64,000 bases of DNA from Dipetalonema caudispina (taxonomy: Eukaryota > Nematoda > Chromadorea > Rhabditida > Onchocercidae). Below the pieces are notes generated by a model, which did no database searches, was not told where the DNA came from, and was given only the letters and a program-made list of their open reading frames with translations. Each line of letters opens with the position of its first letter. Position 1 is the stretch's first letter. Of this stretch, positions 1 to 14,405 are shown one piece after another. Both the position numbers and the translations under genes were made by a program. Location of the stretch: contig JABVXV010000062.1 of assembly GCA_013365325.1 (NCBI GenBank), positions 1 through 64,000 on the forward strand, given 5' to 3'.

Positions 1-1668
1 TTTTGTTTAATATTTTCTAAGATGAGAATGGAATTTTGAAAATCAAGCTCGCTCAACCGCATAACTGATTTCGTTGATGAAACAATGATGAACAGATTGA
101 TACTACCATTTCTTATCATAGTAAAATATGGGGATAAATTTATGACAGGTTAGATTCAAAATCGGTGAAATATTGAATGGAAAAATCACTTGATCTTGAA
201 GTCCGGAAAGTTGAATGAAAATGACTAAATCCATTTTCTATTTTTCATAAATCATTTAATAGCCCTTTTAAGTAAGACGGATACAATATTGCAAATCTTT
301 CAAAGTTTAGCGATATTTGATAACGAGAAAAAATTACGGAAGGATTGAAATCAATTCTTCCCAACAATTAATATCACTATCGAAAAGTAAAGTCTCGGCA
401 TTCCAGAATTAATTTTACGAAGTGATGTTAAAATGAAACAGTAATTTAAAATGATTTTTGCATCATGACATAGCATCTCCTTAAAATTTTATCATACATT
501 AAACATTAAACAACAATCAATTAGCACCTTTATTAAACATTGTTTTAAATACTTCTATCACTTCTTATGTCAACTCAATTTTACTTTATGCATCCAACAC
601 AAAAAAAAAAGTTGAACATAAAATCAATGACAAGGAAGGGACTAGTCTCAATTACTTAGATCAATTTAATTACTGCCTTACAAACATTCGAATAATTTAC
701 ATTTAAAAAAACAATATTTCAATAAATTATATAAATCGCATTGTCATATTGCATTGGAACAACATTACGTACAATTTCAAAATTCTTCATTATTTCATAA
801 AAGACAATATTTGAATTCTTGTGCTACTTTCAAATTTTAAATTATTGTAATTCATCTGGACTTTTAATAAATTCTACAAAGTCAGTTTCCAATTAATGTT
901 TTAATCTTATTCGAAAAATTTTTCATTTTTTCCGCTTACGCATAAAATAGAATCATTTTTTTTAGATACTTTTTCAATTTTTCTACGAAATTAATGAGAG
1001 AGAGAGAGAGAGAGAGAAAGAGAGCGGAAGAAAAATTTCTGTTTTACGAGTAACAGTTCTTTGGCGGCGATATTAAGTACGAATTAAACATCACTGAACA
1101 ATGAAAACATATGCAATGATAAGCTGTTAAAATTCATATGATATGTAACTTCTTGTACAGCATGTAAATTTTACTCTTTTAAAAAAGTCAATTCAAAAAT
1201 TTTGCTCAAATTTAAATTCAAATCTTTTTTCTCGTTGCAATAGAAGTAGATTCATAATTAACGAACAATTTAAATAATAATTGCAAGAATTTCTTTTTTT
1301 ACAAAAAATATTTTTTATGATAAGTTGTACATAGAAGTGTTGCATATTTATCATATAAGGCATATATATAAATATATATTAAACGGATAATATCTCCTAA
1401 TCATTCTTGAAAATAATTTTGAAAAAACAAAAAAAAAAAGTGTTGATATTTTTCAACTTTTTTTTTTTATCATAGCGATAAATTTAACAATGAATATAAT
1501 TTCATTCTCATTTTTAAATCGTTCATTTTGAGAATGAAAATTTTTAAATTTAACATTTCTTCTTTTTTTTTTTCAAAATTTCCATAAATAAATTATGGCA
1601 AGAATTCAATTAATTGAGCAAAACAAAAAAGAAATTGCACAAAATATTGAAAAGAAAGTTAAGTTTAA
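1..1668. other. 3' flank / 3'UTR of the integrin gene
   Basis: AT-rich sequence downstream of the integrin stop codon (the gene runs on the minus strand). It should hold the 3'UTR, but I could not fix a poly(A) site: the clear minus-strand AATAAA candidate near 532-537 lies more than 1 kb past the stop. No exon-like reading frame with splice signals was found. A GA microsatellite lies at 996-1024. Confidence 0.5.
996..1024. repeat. (GA)n microsatellite
   Basis: About ten GA units followed by a short AAAGAGAG tail. It is a simple repeat in the 3' flank of the integrin gene. Confidence 0.9.
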
Positions 1669-4600
1669 TTAAACTCGAACACCATGTCGTTCCTCTGAGT
1701 ACATATGCGGATGAGCAAATCGAACTTGACTATCCGCATACATGTCCATATTTTTGTTATTACTATTGTATGTAGCTTGTTCGGTTGGTGGCCTATTACG
1801 TTTGAAGAAACCGCACTGAAAGAAATTTTAATTAAAATTTAAATTTTTATCAAATATGAAAAAAAAGATGAATGAATTTTTTTGATATTTTGGCAATTTT
1901 TTTTTCTTTGAACACATTTTATATTTTAATAATTCTAATATAAATGATGTATGATAAAAGCATAGTTTATATGTATTATACTTATTCATTCTAAAGTATT
2001 TCATATTTTAAATGTCAATTTTAGCTGAATAATAAAACATTAGCAAAAGTTCATCAAACTGTCCAAAAAAAAAAAAACAAAAAAAAAACTTATAGGATTG
2101 AAAATATTACAAATTTAATTAAAACTTCATTATTTTAAAATTCTTTTTTTTTTTTTTTCTGAAATAAATGAGCCTACTATACAATGAACTAATATTATTG
2201 TTATTTTTTTTTTTTTTAATTTTAATGTTAAGAAGATTACAATAATTAATTACCCTCCAAAGACATAAGATGAGAAGTGCCAAGATGACCAATCCAATAA
2301 GGATAGCAATTAAATATAGCCACCATGGTACACCACGTTGTGCTTGTTCTGGATCAGTTGGATTTACATCTGTGGTTACCTGAGAAATAACAAAAAGGAG
2401 TTGCTAATAATTTAAATATATTAAAAAAAAAAAAAATCATTTTAATTTTTTTTTTTTTCTACAATATAGACATTTGCTAGATCGAATATAGAAAATGTTA
2501 GCAATATGTATTCTTTTTGCTAATAATTACTATCAATTGTTTGAAAAAAAAAAAACAAAACAAAATTTAAAATACCGCGACAAGCTGTGCTGGTGGATTA
2601 TAATGTGGTGCACTGGGTAATGCTGATATTTTTGCTATACCAATGGAAGAAATATCAGCTTCATATATATTATTATCGATTAGAGTATTGATAGCTAAAC
2701 GAGCGTAAATTTCCACCAGAACAAATTCATCCTCATTAAGTCGTCGAATATCACATTCAATATGTGTACAATTATCTTTGTTACAACCCTATTAATGATG
2801 ATAATTATTTGTATGAAAAGATGAATTGAGAGATTATGGAATTCAATAAAATATTTTTAACAAAATTTACAAATTAAGAAGATATTTTCGTTTTTTTTTT
2901 TTTTTTCATTTATATTATAAAGATTTATTTTTTAATTTCCCAATTTTATTCACTTTCTTATTCTATCTAAATTGCAGTAACTAAGCTTGTACATTTCTTC
3001 CGTTAGAATTTTAATTTTACTGAAAATCGAAACACTTACAATGTTCGCTCTATTAAGTGGTCCTCTGTATTCGATAGCTTTTCCAGCAGCTTTAGCCATT
3101 CTAACAGCTTGTTTCATAGTATCTTTAACTTGAATAACTCGAATTCGACGTTGATCAGTGATTATACGTCGCTGAGATCGTTTAATCTTTCGATTACGAA
3201 TCATATGTTCTGCTTGAATTTGCATCCGACGTCGTCTCAATTTATAATCATCGTATATCTCATGAACATGTTCCTCACGTTCATAGTGCTGTGCAGGTAT
3301 CTGATCATCGTAGATGATAGCTGATGGAGTTGGGATGTGTTCATTTGAGATCTAAAAATATGCACTTAATTTTATACAAAAAGATGACGAGAAATTTCCT
3401 TTGTAAAGATCAATATGATGATTTCTGCATGATTTTAGATGAAAACAATTCCTATCAGGAATGAAATCGTAACATGTAAATGTTGCTATTATCAAATGAT
3501 AAGTGAGAAACATGAAGTTAATCAAATTTAGTGCATTTTTTGAAAAGGATGCTAAGGCGTAACTAAATTTGTATTCAACTTCGTTACTTATAAGTTGGAA
3601 TTTATACTCAAACTGATTGCTTCTAATTTGGAGCTTATACTCAATCTGATTGTATTTAAGTTAGAATTAATAAGGGAGAAAGATCCAACAAGATATTCAA
3701 GTGAAACAAAAAATTTAAACTCTAAAACTTCATGGAGCAGTCCTTTTGCATCAGATTTTTAACATAAGATCTAAAAATCTGTTCAGTGATCGAAGATTCG
3801 CAGCAATCAAATCTAAGATATCATGGTAAATTTGCTGAAATCTAAAAAGTTTCAAATATTGAAAAATTCACCGTTAAACTATCTGGATTGATATTTTGCG
3901 CTTGTTTCACACGGCACTTTACTTTTTCAGCATCATTCACTTGTGGTTCATCAATTAAATACAACAAATGTTTACCATTTTCAGCAAAACTTGGCCAGAT
4001 GATATCTAATGAAGCACCACTAATGGCACTTGGACCTCGATTTATGACCTAAAAGTTTTTTCACAATACTGTAAATTGCCTAAATTTTTGAAAATGGAAA
4101 AAAAAAGTTTTCATCCATAGATTGCTGTTTGGAATAGATTATTTGCGTTAACTTTAATTCATATTTTGAAAATTAAGCAATAAATTTAAGATTAAGTAAA
4201 AATTTAGGCAGATTCGGAGTATACTATCTACCTGGTATAAATGACTGACAACGGGACCAATTTCGGAGTCGAAAATAGGATCACTCGGAGTTCGATTCCG
4301 AATTGAGTAATCCAGTTGTTCCGGTGTTGATCGGCCAACCAATGAAAGTTGTGCTTTAATCTCAACTGGAACTCGTACAATCAATTCATTATCGACATCA
4401 CGACCAAAAGCTTCTTCATTGGTACTAAAAACGTAATTGAGATACAATTAATTGTTCTAGTCCTAATCAATAGGTACTTTAAAAACTACTCCATCACCGG
4501 CGACATTGAATCTCAATCTACAACCGATCATTTAATAATTATTGCTCAATTAATTGAAGTACTACTGCAAAGGGACAAGCTATAAATTATGTCACATTCA

Positions 4601-7600
4601 TGTACTATCGCTGATTACATACCTAATATTTCGCGTAATTATGCTGTGACGTATATTCTTCAAAATATTTTCACTACTCGTTAAATCTATCCTTCGAAAT
4701 TTTCATTCCATTTTAAACTGATTAGAATGTTTTAAAAAATCATAAAATAGATCAGCAACAGGTAAATATATTATTCATTACCTATTGACAGACATTTTAA
4801 TTTCAACAGCTTCATTCGTAGCATCCACTTTAGTACCTGTCAAACGGAATCCGAATTTAGCTTCACTGTTACCTGCCAATGGGTTACCAATATCACATAC
4901 AAACACATATTCCTCATCTTTTCCGGCCTTATATTGCGGTGAACAGCTAAGAGGTTGCTGAAATGTCAAATAGCTGCGCAAAATTTTTAAATTTTGAGAA
5001 TTTGATATAATTTTAAATCTTTAAAATTTAATATAATTTGAAGAAAAAGAGATTTGATATAATTTTATCGATCTTATGATATCAATTTCCATCCATAAAA
5101 TATAGAAAATTTTCGAAAAATTTTAATAATCAGTTATAGCTTTGCTAGAACTGCCAGCATTTATTGATCTGCATTACGATTTTACTCGATTCCACTCCAA
5201 ATGGCAGCATATTCGCAATTTTTTTGTCAGGAATGATTGAAATGTTTGATACTTTTATTGTCTCGATCAGCAAATCTGGATCAAATGATCTTTATCAAAT
5301 TTTTGTGCAAACCTGCGTAGCATAATTTTCGACGCCACCATATTCGAAACCCGATGGTATTGTGATAAAAAATTGTGATTCATATGAATCTTCCCCATGA
5401 TTTGCGACCGTTACGTTAACAATCAACGATTGATCAGCTGCACCAATGGTGAATTTTTTCTTGTTCCTTAATTCATTAACAGTTAAGTAACATTGATTAA
5501 GCATACGCCAAAGTACTTTTGTTGTTTTAAAAATTTCAGATTTGGCTTAAGTTTTCTAAATTCATTAAACAGAGAGTCACATCATAATAAAATACTAATT
5601 ATTAGCTTATCAGCTATCGTATTCCCATTGATCGTTGCTTTTTTAAATGTTCTTGGCCATTTTCCACAGTATTAAAAAAGGAAAAATATTCTCTAATTTA
5701 GTAAAATGAATATTCCATCAATTAATTCTTATCGTCTGACAGTCGCAGCTATTAACGAAAGAATGAGTTCAATTATTTATGAACGCTTCAACTTGAAAAC
5801 TGAGATATTTGATAACTTACGAAACAGCATGTACTTGCAGATCCGGAATACACTTTTCATCTGGACCACAATTTTTATCTATCGGAAGCTGAAAATTACC
5901 ATATTATAAGTTCGAAATGTTAAAACAACGTTTTTTCGGAGGAACTTTTTTTTCATTTCAAAGAATTAAGTCAACGTTTTGATTCATTTCAAAAAAAAAA
6001 AGTGCAAAAAGTTCTACTACAATTATTTATTGATTTAGTGAATTTAGTATCTTACTTCAACTTCAAATGACAACGGTACGGTAGTATCTAATGCAGGTTC
6101 CAAATGACCGGAAGCTGATATACCGGACGTACGTTCTTCATAACTGTAGTTGGCCATAATATGTATCGGATTTAATTTATCACGTATTGTATCCTACAAG
6201 TAAATTTTTATGAAACATCTAGAAATAAGAACGATTTTGATTATTTTGATTACTTCGATTCAGTAATATATTGAAATTTTGGGTTCTATCTCGCAATGAC
6301 CTAATGTATTTGATTCTGAAATCTAAATTTGGTAAATTTTAATATAGAATTTTAATTTTTTAAATCTAAAAACTACTTACTGGAACATAAAAATCGTAGC
6401 TTTCACAGTACTCATGTCCCTTCCGTAAATGCACCACCTGTTCAATTATATCCGGTTGATCACGTGACGCTGCTTTTTTATGAACTTTCGTATTCCGTTT
6501 ATTGCTCTGAATATGCATAGTGATAATTTGGTGACATTTGAATTGATCAAAATTTTTGCCAAATTTTTGAAATATTTTCCAAGGAAATTTGATAAATCCG
6601 TTTATTTGATGAATTTAACATTATTTATCATAATGAATAGTTCGTAAACTTAATATCTACTGAATGAAATCTGAGAGTTAACAAAAGAATAAGCGAAAAT
6701 AAAAGTAACAAAATGATCGTAGTTTTTTTCATAATTTTCATATTGGCAACAACAAAATAAAGAAAAAATTATATTTCCTATTGTATTCCTAACATATATG
6801 ATCTAAATGTTAATATCAGTTTCTGATGAAACTTTTTTGAATAAGCCAGAAGTCTTCTTAGCTTCATTCTTTATTTGTTGTTGTTCAGCAGTTCTAATTG
6901 GCCATCTAATGATCAATACTAGTCTTTGCTAACATATAAATACGTTACATGTATCCATAATTCTCTTTGATTTCAGCAACAATTCAACTTCAAATTATCG
7001 TTTACAAAACTTTACCAAATCCCGTCGTCTGAAAAATGCTCGTGGTGTGATGATTTTTTTAGAATCAAGCTGAACGAGCAGTTTCAGGTCGATATCCGGT
7101 GGTGATTGACCTTTGCCTTCATACTTCATACAAAGCCTCATATGTTCACTGAAATTACACAAATAATCTAATGTAACTGTTGCATTTGAAGATTTCATTC
7201 AAAATTTAAAATATTATCATAGCTAGCGTATGGATAGAGCAAATTTTAAAATACAAATAAATAATTCGTAAATTTTTATATTGAAAAAAGTTTTTTTTTT
7301 TTTTAAAAAAAAAAGAAGGAGAAATTCTTAAAACTTTTGCTTAATTATGGGAACAAAAAATAAAATTTGATTCACTAATTAGATTATACAGCATATCAAA
7401 AAGTATAAACCAGGCCATCATTCCAAACTCGGTTGAGCAAGTTTTATCCTCCAAATTAATTGATTTCTTGGCTGTACTTAATGAACCCGTTACTGTAACC
7501 ACTGGTTTCGTTTTAAACACCACTGCATGAGCACTTTGATAGGCACCAACAGCAATATCTAAATTTTAATTCATATTAATCAATTTGATCAAATAGTTAT

Positions 7601-10600
7601 CACAACTGTAAATTCAATCCAAACAATGGATCAGCATGTTTGGTTGAAAAATTTACAAATTTCCTAACCTGGATATTGATTTTTATCGATATCTTTACCA
7701 CCAGTAAGCGAGAATCCAAATGCTTTTAAATCAGCGTTCACTTTTCGTGCTTCAATTTTTTGGGTTGGTTCCTTACGTACACCATTTTTAGCTCCATGAT
7801 ATACGTATACGGCACCTCGATGATCATCACCATCATATGGTGCACCAACGATAAAATCTGCAAAGTAATTCGCTTGAAAATTAAAACGGAAGAATTGTAA
7901 TGTATGCAAAATGAAAATAAACGACAAAATTTCTCCAATGATGGACGGATAAATGAAACAAGAAATATACAAATAAATGCTTGAAGGAACAAAAAAAAAA
8001 AATGAGTCTAAAGTTAAATGCTTTGTATTTTCCAAAAATGCTTCAAACGATAATTTTTTTTTTTGAAATTAAGCTAAATCTGAATTTTAAAATTACCATT
8101 ATAACCATCCTGATTTAAATCACCAGCAGCTGCGATGGAATAACCGAATCGTGACCATTCAGTATGTCCCAACAATGATTCCCATTTAGGGAAATCATGC
8201 TGTAAATGATTAATTTCATTTAACTTAAAAATTAAAATGATTAAAATACATGAAAGAATTTGATTGAGTAAATATCATTCTCTGAAAGTTTCTTTTCAAT
8301 AGCACTAAGCTTCGAATTCTTGAGATAAACATTCATGTAGGAATAGTTATATAAGAATTTAATATTTCCGGATAAAAAGTTTTAATCTGAAAAAATTTGT
8401 TTGTCAAAAATATTAATTTTTTGTGCAACTATACATTTCTTTATGACATCATTCGAAATGATTTGCAAATTTAGAAAAATTGAAAATTTATAAAATGCTA
8501 CAAATGAGCTTACATCCGGTCCTTGGAAGAAAACCATAACTTTGCCGATATCGTAACGAGGTTTATGCTCTTGAGTTTTTACATCCATCACTGTTTTGTA
8601 ATCAGTGTAAAAGGGTGATCCAACAATGATATCATCGTAGCTGAAAAATGAAAAAAATCACAATTAAATCCGTTTTTCATAAATTTTCTTTTTTCTTTTT
8701 TTGACTTCAATTAAATAATCAAATTAACAGCAAACAATTCAATTGTTCCCAAATAATTTTTTAATATATTTATCTTGATTAAAAACATATAAAATACAGA
8801 AATTAGCCATGATAAATCTAAAAAATTGCTAACCCATCATTATTCAAATCAGTAACTGCTACAGCAGCACCAAAGAATTGTCCTTTTTGGCCATTTTTGT
8901 CAGTTAAATTCTTCAGCGATATTAGTTTGTGATTGAAAATGTAAACCTAAAAAATTAATTTCTCTAAAATCTCAGCAAAATATAATTTTGAAATTTTAAT
9001 AAATTCGAAAAAAGAAACATTTGAAAAATTGCAAAAATGCGTAAAATCTCTAATTGAAAAGTTGTTTTCAAATTACATTAAAAAGATCAGAATAATAAAA
9101 TAACGTATTATTTTCTACTTGTTAAAATTTCATACAGCATTTATGAACAGTTATTATTTTATCAAATAAATTATGACAAATTTTTAAAAAAAAAAAAATT
9201 TTTCATGATGAAATAATGGTAACTTACAGCACCAACAAGCTCATTCCCACGTGGTACTCCAGCAACTACATCTTCTAAATTATCACCATCAAAATCACCT
9301 GCAGCCATTGAATAACCTATAATTTAGATATGAATAAATTATTATTTAGTATTTGATGAAGTAATTAATTCTCAATTATTTCTTGAATGTTTTTAAATTA
9401 CTTTTCAAATGAAATTTATTTCATTTACATAAAAATTTTACAAAAATAAAAATTGGGGTTAAAATCATGAATCAATTATAGCAAAATGATTAATTAAAAT
9501 AGATGAAAGTTTAAATTTAAATCGGTAAATATCAATTAACTCACCAAGATTGTAGTTATCATGATGTGCTGGACCATCACGAGTGTTTGGTCGATCTAGT
9601 GGATTACGAACACTTTGCGCAAAGATTGTACCTTGCCAATAATATGCACCAGGAGCACCGATGTAAAATCGCTCATTACCATCATCGGGAATTGTTGCAC
9701 TAAAACCACACATTCCGTATCCGAAACGATGATGACCATGACGAGCAGCTGAAATTGAAATTCATTTAAAATCTGATGATAATATTTTAAATTTTATCTA
9801 AAATTTAAAATGTTGTAAAAGCATTAATTTAAAACATATACGTTCTTGCCGGCATGAAGCAAATTCTTCAATATTTTCGAAACCATTCGTTGCATAAAAA
9901 CATGTTCCAACAGGTTCAACAACTTCGAATTTCGAAAAGAAATATTTGTAATGAGGAGCACAAACCTGTAAAATTAACATAATAATCTGTTAGTATTTAA
10001 CAATTTTTAAGATCAATGATTAGTTTGATAATTATCAGATGGTTATTGATGAGAATAGAAATTAACATAAGAAATACGAACTACGACAGAATCGCCTTTC
10101 TTAGATACTCTAACGGTGGCACCAAGCATTTGACCTGATTTCTCTTCAATTTGTAACAAATGAGATCCATTCAGTCGTTTTTCGTTACCTGTAATGGTAT
10201 AATTTGAACAACTTAAATGGCTCATCGAAAATATGGAATAACAAATAGGCCAAGAAAAATTTACAGTTTATAGCTAGCCATAACTAGGTGTTCATTAATT
10301 GGAGCATTTAGACACTTTTTTTTAAACATATTTTAATCATAACATTCAAATATTTAATTCAGATCTTTGTAATGTGCTGGCAAAAATTTAATTTCCTTTT
10401 AAATTCAAAATTTCGTAGAGGGTTCTTTTGGATTTTTCTATATAACTACCTGAAAAATATACCAAATTTCTTCGATTTATTAAATTTATTGTTTTGGATA
10501 GGAAATTTAATGATGTAAATGTCATATGATAATAGCAATGATATTGTAGTACATTCTCCTGCAATCTTTCAAACAACCAATAGCCCAGATCAAGTTAAGT

Positions 10601-13600
10601 TATCCAAGAATCGGATACACTAATCAATCAGATAGTTTCAGGAGAAAAGAAATGATGATCCAAATATATATTGTGAATTAATCACATGTAAAATAGTAAC
10701 CTTAATCTTTCATTATAATATTCACCGATATTATACATCACTCTAAAGGACAGTTCTGTTCCGGAAGCTTTTAGTCTTTGATGAAAATAATACATCCATT
10801 GATAAAGATTTTTGAAAAATATTTCATATTCTAATCATTTAAACGATTGAAAAGTTTCTTAACCACTACACTGTTCATTTCTACCCCATCTCATTTCCAT
10901 TCCGGAATCCTATTATATTATCATAACTAGTTGTATCCTTCCTCTCTTCTCTTATTCCACCGTATCAGTAAATATTTCAGAATAATGATATGTGAAACGC
11001 AATAGAAGATTATAGCAAAATTTTCCAGAATTCACCGAACCATACAATAGTAAAAGGAGAAATAAAGAAATAAACATCTTCTACAGGCTAGCCTATTTTA
11101 ATTTCATGAAAATTGTCTCCTAAAGAATTAGAAGAAAAAAAAAATGTCAATGTTGACTTTGTCAGACATTAACAGATCAATGATATTATCATGCTGAGTA
11201 GAATACTCTAAGTTATTACAAATTTAAGTCAAATTGAGAATTTATCGGAATATTTCAATTGAAATATTGGTTAAAGGGAACAATTTTCAAATTCGTTAAT
11301 TCAGTTTATTCGTAATAAATCCTTCAGTTAGTTAGTTGACAAATTGCTATTGTTGTATTCACATTTAATTGTGACCATTAGCTTTGTTGACTGATTCATT
11401 GAGTACATAAATAAAAGGATGCGCTTACATAAAGGTCTTATGGCTTTTATTGCTTTGGCTATTGCACTTAAAGTGCTGACCTATTATTGCATCCATTGTT
11501 CTCAAGCTAAATATGACAACATCCGATACTGCTAGTTAAACAATATCCGATGGGATTTGTTTAACCAACAATGTTGAAATAATGCAAAGAGTTAGGTTGC
11601 AAAGACAGTCGTAAAGTAGCGATAATAAAAATGAAGCAAATAAATCTGAAATAAATATAAGGAAGAAATTCAAAACAGCCATCTGAGCATTGAAAATAAA
11701 TATGCGTTTTTATTCCACACAGAGCGCATATGTCTCACTCTGTGATATTTTGATTCGATAGGAGTATGGTAAACGGATCTACGAGAAGGAGAACGTATTC
11801 TATCAGTGAAAGACCAAATAGCTATAAAAATCTCTCTTGTTCAGAAATAGAGTCGGGATTCCCAACAACGGTAATTGTGAGAGAATTTCCGCAAGGATGA
11901 ATTGTTGGAATAAGACTGTTTGGTGAAGGGTGTAAGATGGATAACAAAATTTTGAACGGGATAGAAAGAGCAAATCTTTAATAAAGTTGGAAAGATAGAA
12001 GCGAGGAAGCGGGAACAGGTAAGAGATGGTTACATCAACGGGGATGAAAGATAAATTCAATTCACAAGATAACGATAAATAAAATTCTAACAAGGAAGAA
12101 ATAAAAAGTGAAAAATTTGTTTAAATTTTCAAAAAAAAAAAAAATGAAAAATATTCACTGGCTTCTTTTTTTGGATCGCTTTTTCCCGATTTCATATAAC
12201 CCAAATTCGTGAATTTTAACTGTGATTCCCGAGGACAGGAAACAATAAAACGGATGAATATCTCATTTCAGAAATTCGATGATGAAAAAACCACAGCGGT
12301 GATCGCTGAGGAATTTTTATTCATGAAGACAGATAGTTCAATTTTCTTTCAAATTCTGACAATTAAATTCAAAAAAGGTAAACTGCCGAAGAAGAATGAA
12401 TTTTATGTGCGGGAGAATATGCAAATTTAGCGCATCCATAACAAGCAAACATTTTAAATTCTTCCAGCACATGCTCTACTGCAGGAATTTTATTTTTCAT
12501 CGAGAATTCAAAATTTAAAGAATTCCCAAAAAAATGTCACCTTTCCGATCGAGGAAAATTTCAGAGCAAAGTGGTTTTTCCACAGAACATCGAAATACAG
12601 CACCACCGTTTTTGACACCCGGTTGTTTAGCACCACTGTTTGCTTTTGGTGAACCAACAAGTAAACTGTAACTTTCTTATTAGCAATAATTAGAAGTATA
12701 GGTGTTGAATGATAGATCCTGATCCATTTCAATTCATTAACACTTCTTGGCGTTTTAGAATTTTGATAAATTCGATAAGAAAAAATCAATAAGTTTTTTC
12801 GTTGAGAACGAAAACTTCCGTTGTTTGTTTCCTAAATTTATTTCTATTAGGCTATGTTATTAAATAAATTTTATAATTGATTTATATTTGAAACTGAACC
12901 TCCAGCAGCTTGCATTTTTCAACTATCACCATAATTTGCATTACTTTAGAGCAAATATTACTGCAAATAATAGATAGAAAATACTAAATAATGTACTTAA
13001 GTAACACTTTCAAATTTAAATTAATAAAAATTTCGAGAAATTAATCGCATTATTGCTAATGTAATCAAATATCAAGTAATCTTAATTGCCACCTATTTTA
13101 ATTAAGTCATTTGAGATGGATAATGAGCTATAGATCGTTTATTTGTTTGAAATAAACATAGAATATTGGAAGATTTCCGGTTTTTATCCTAACTTATTTC
13201 ATGTATTATTTTTTCTTGTTTCATTATAAAAACCGATACCTATACTACAAGCAAAAACGGATCCTGCAACATACTCCCATCTTATTTTTACTAATATAAT
13301 TAATCATCGATGCTAACTAATTAATTAACTGTTTTGTATGAGTTAGATTTAACTTTCTATCACTACTTCTTTCATAAATTTCAAGGTATTTTAAGAATTT
13401 TTATTTTTAAAAAAAAATGAGAACTATGTAAATATTACTTGCATTATTGTTATTATAAAGCAAACAGAAAAAAAGGAAAAAAATGAATAATAAATGATGA
13501 GTAAACAATTAATGTATCGATTGATTTGCGAAGAAGGTAAATATCTAAATAATGACTATGTTTTATTATTTTCTAAACTTTAAGTTTAATTCATTTTTTC

Positions 13601-14378
13601 AAACATTTACTTGTCGTGGTAGGTTAAAGGTAAATAATAAATTATTTCGAAGTGTTACAAGAACTTTTACTAATGACCAATGATATGTTCGTTCGAATAT
13701 AAGTCAACTTTAATCTTGAAAATTTTTTTTTGTTATCAAATATTTCAATCAAAACTCAATGACACGATTAATTAGTGAGCAAATTTTTTTTTTTTTTTTT
13801 TGTAAAAATAAAAATGATCATAAATCTAATAAAAAATTAATAAATCTTAACCTTCTAACTAATTAATTTGCCTATTTGTTCATTAGTTCAATGCTATCTA
13901 TTTCGATAATTCATGTAGCAATCTTATTTATTTTATCAGCTTTTTTTTTATCATCAATTCAATTTATTTGCTGTACCAAATCTGCTCTGATTCAATAAAT
14001 TAATACCTACTATGAGAGTGGAAAATTTTTCATAGATTTTTGGAATATCAAATGTATTACTTCAGTGAATTGAAAATTGTCAAGCAAATTTAATTCTTAT
14101 TTTTAAATTAACAGATTTTCTTTGTTAATTCTTCAAAATTATAAAAAATTAAAAATAATGTAAATTTAATGATGTTGATATCGGAATACTTACAGTGTCA
14201 TTCCTTCATGCTGATAGAAATCAATTGAATAACCAAACATGGAATTAGAGCTGCTTCGATGAATTATCGGATGCCTAACATCGATGTTAAATGAAAGGAT
14301 AATTGTTAGCAAATCAAGCAGATAAATTAGATTAAAAAGTAAACCGAATGATGGCATATGAAGCCTAAGATTGAACAT
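1669..14378 (-). CDS. pat-2: Integrin alpha chain, PAT-2-like (22 exons)
   Basis: Cell-surface adhesion receptor subunit that pairs with a beta integrin and links matrix to the cytoskeleton. The exons, all on the minus strand, join in phase to 1,124 codons: 14194-14378, 10082-10211, 9842-9965, 9545-9748, 9228-9316, 8834-8946, 8514-8640, 8097-8199, 7669-7857, 7411-7558, 7016-7148, 6381-6506, 6056-6193, 5821-5888, 5313-5466, 4782-4957, 4232-4424, 3872-4048, 3040-3351, 2576-2788, 2254-2379, 1669-1815. Seen: a hydrophobic N-terminus (residues about 11-29), LGATV and VCAPHY motifs, four calcium loops (GDFDGDNLED, TDLNNDGYDD, GDLNQDGYND, KDIDKNQYPD), CGPDEKCIPDL, a furin-like KLRRRR near residue 900, a transmembrane helix (about 1052-1074) and the tail CGFFKRNRPPTE. 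The RNRPP tail resembles the RGD-binding group (alphaV, alpha8, alphaIIb), hence PAT-2 rather than INA-1; that choice is inference. Exon 2 could instead end at 10067 (also in phase). The first intron is 4 kb. Confidence 0.9.
2254..2379 (-). other. Integrin transmembrane exon
   Basis: 42 codons, phase 0 at both ends. The segment WWLYLIAILIGLVILALL is a long uninterrupted hydrophobic helix ending in CLWR, directly before the CGFFKR motif of the last exon. This fixes the topology: extracellular N-terminus and a short cytoplasmic tail of 48 residues. Confidence 0.92.
3040..3351 (-). other. Integrin exon with furin-like site and basic insert
   Basis: This 104-codon exon lies in the calf-2 region. 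It carries an acidic stretch (HEIYDDYKL) followed by RRRR, which fits the heavy/light-chain cleavage site of cleaved alpha integrins. About 60 residues after it are unusually rich in Lys and Arg (RNRKIKR, SQRR, DQRRIR) before the cysteine-bearing GCNKDNC segment of the next exon. Several further dibasic sites are present. Confidence 0.75.
3592..3665. repeat. Degenerate tandem repeat in an integrin intron
   Basis: Two to three imperfect copies of a unit of about 35 bases, readable as TTATACTCAAnCTGATTG followed by a TTnnAAnTTnGAA segment. It lies in the intron between 3352 and 3871 and has no coding signal. Confidence 0.5.
10212..14193 (-). other. Large first intron of the integrin gene
   Basis: A 4 kb intron separates the signal-peptide exon from the rest of the gene; all other introns of this gene are about 60-550 bases. 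Both ends have good splice signals, and joining them in phase gives MTLCSNYTITG. Only short open frames lacking splice signals occur inside. I see no second gene. Its size suggests it may hold enhancers, which is inference. Confidence 0.7.
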
Positions 14379-14389
14379 TGTGGCTTTTA

Positions 14390-14405
14390 CCTGAAATTTT
14401 ATTTT
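14390..14405 (-). promoter_or_regulatory. 3' splice acceptor just upstream of the integrin start codon
   Basis: On the minus strand a T-rich stretch ends in ATTTCAG, followed 12 bases later by the start ATG at 14378. This is either a spliced-leader (SL1) trans-splice acceptor or the end of a 5'UTR intron. Such sites close to the ATG are typical of nematode genes. Confidence 0.5.

Noticed and set aside
5706..5909. Plus-strand frame of 67 codons
   Set aside because: It is antisense to the integrin exon with CGPDEKCIPDL (5821-5888).
7664..8035. 123-codon open frame in the integrin region
   Set aside because: Only 7669-7857 is a real exon; the rest is intron read-through upstream of the acceptor at 7858.
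12508..12789. 93-codon minus-strand open frame in the large integrin intron
   Set aside because: It has no splice signals, no recognised motif and lies in a phase-supported intron; a short internal duplication (GTTTnGCACCAC-like) explains part of the pattern.
1669..14378. Laminin-binding INA-1 type as the integrin identity
   Set aside because: The tail CGFFKRNRPP resembles the RGD-binding group rather than the laminin group, but without an alignment this stays a preference, not a proof.
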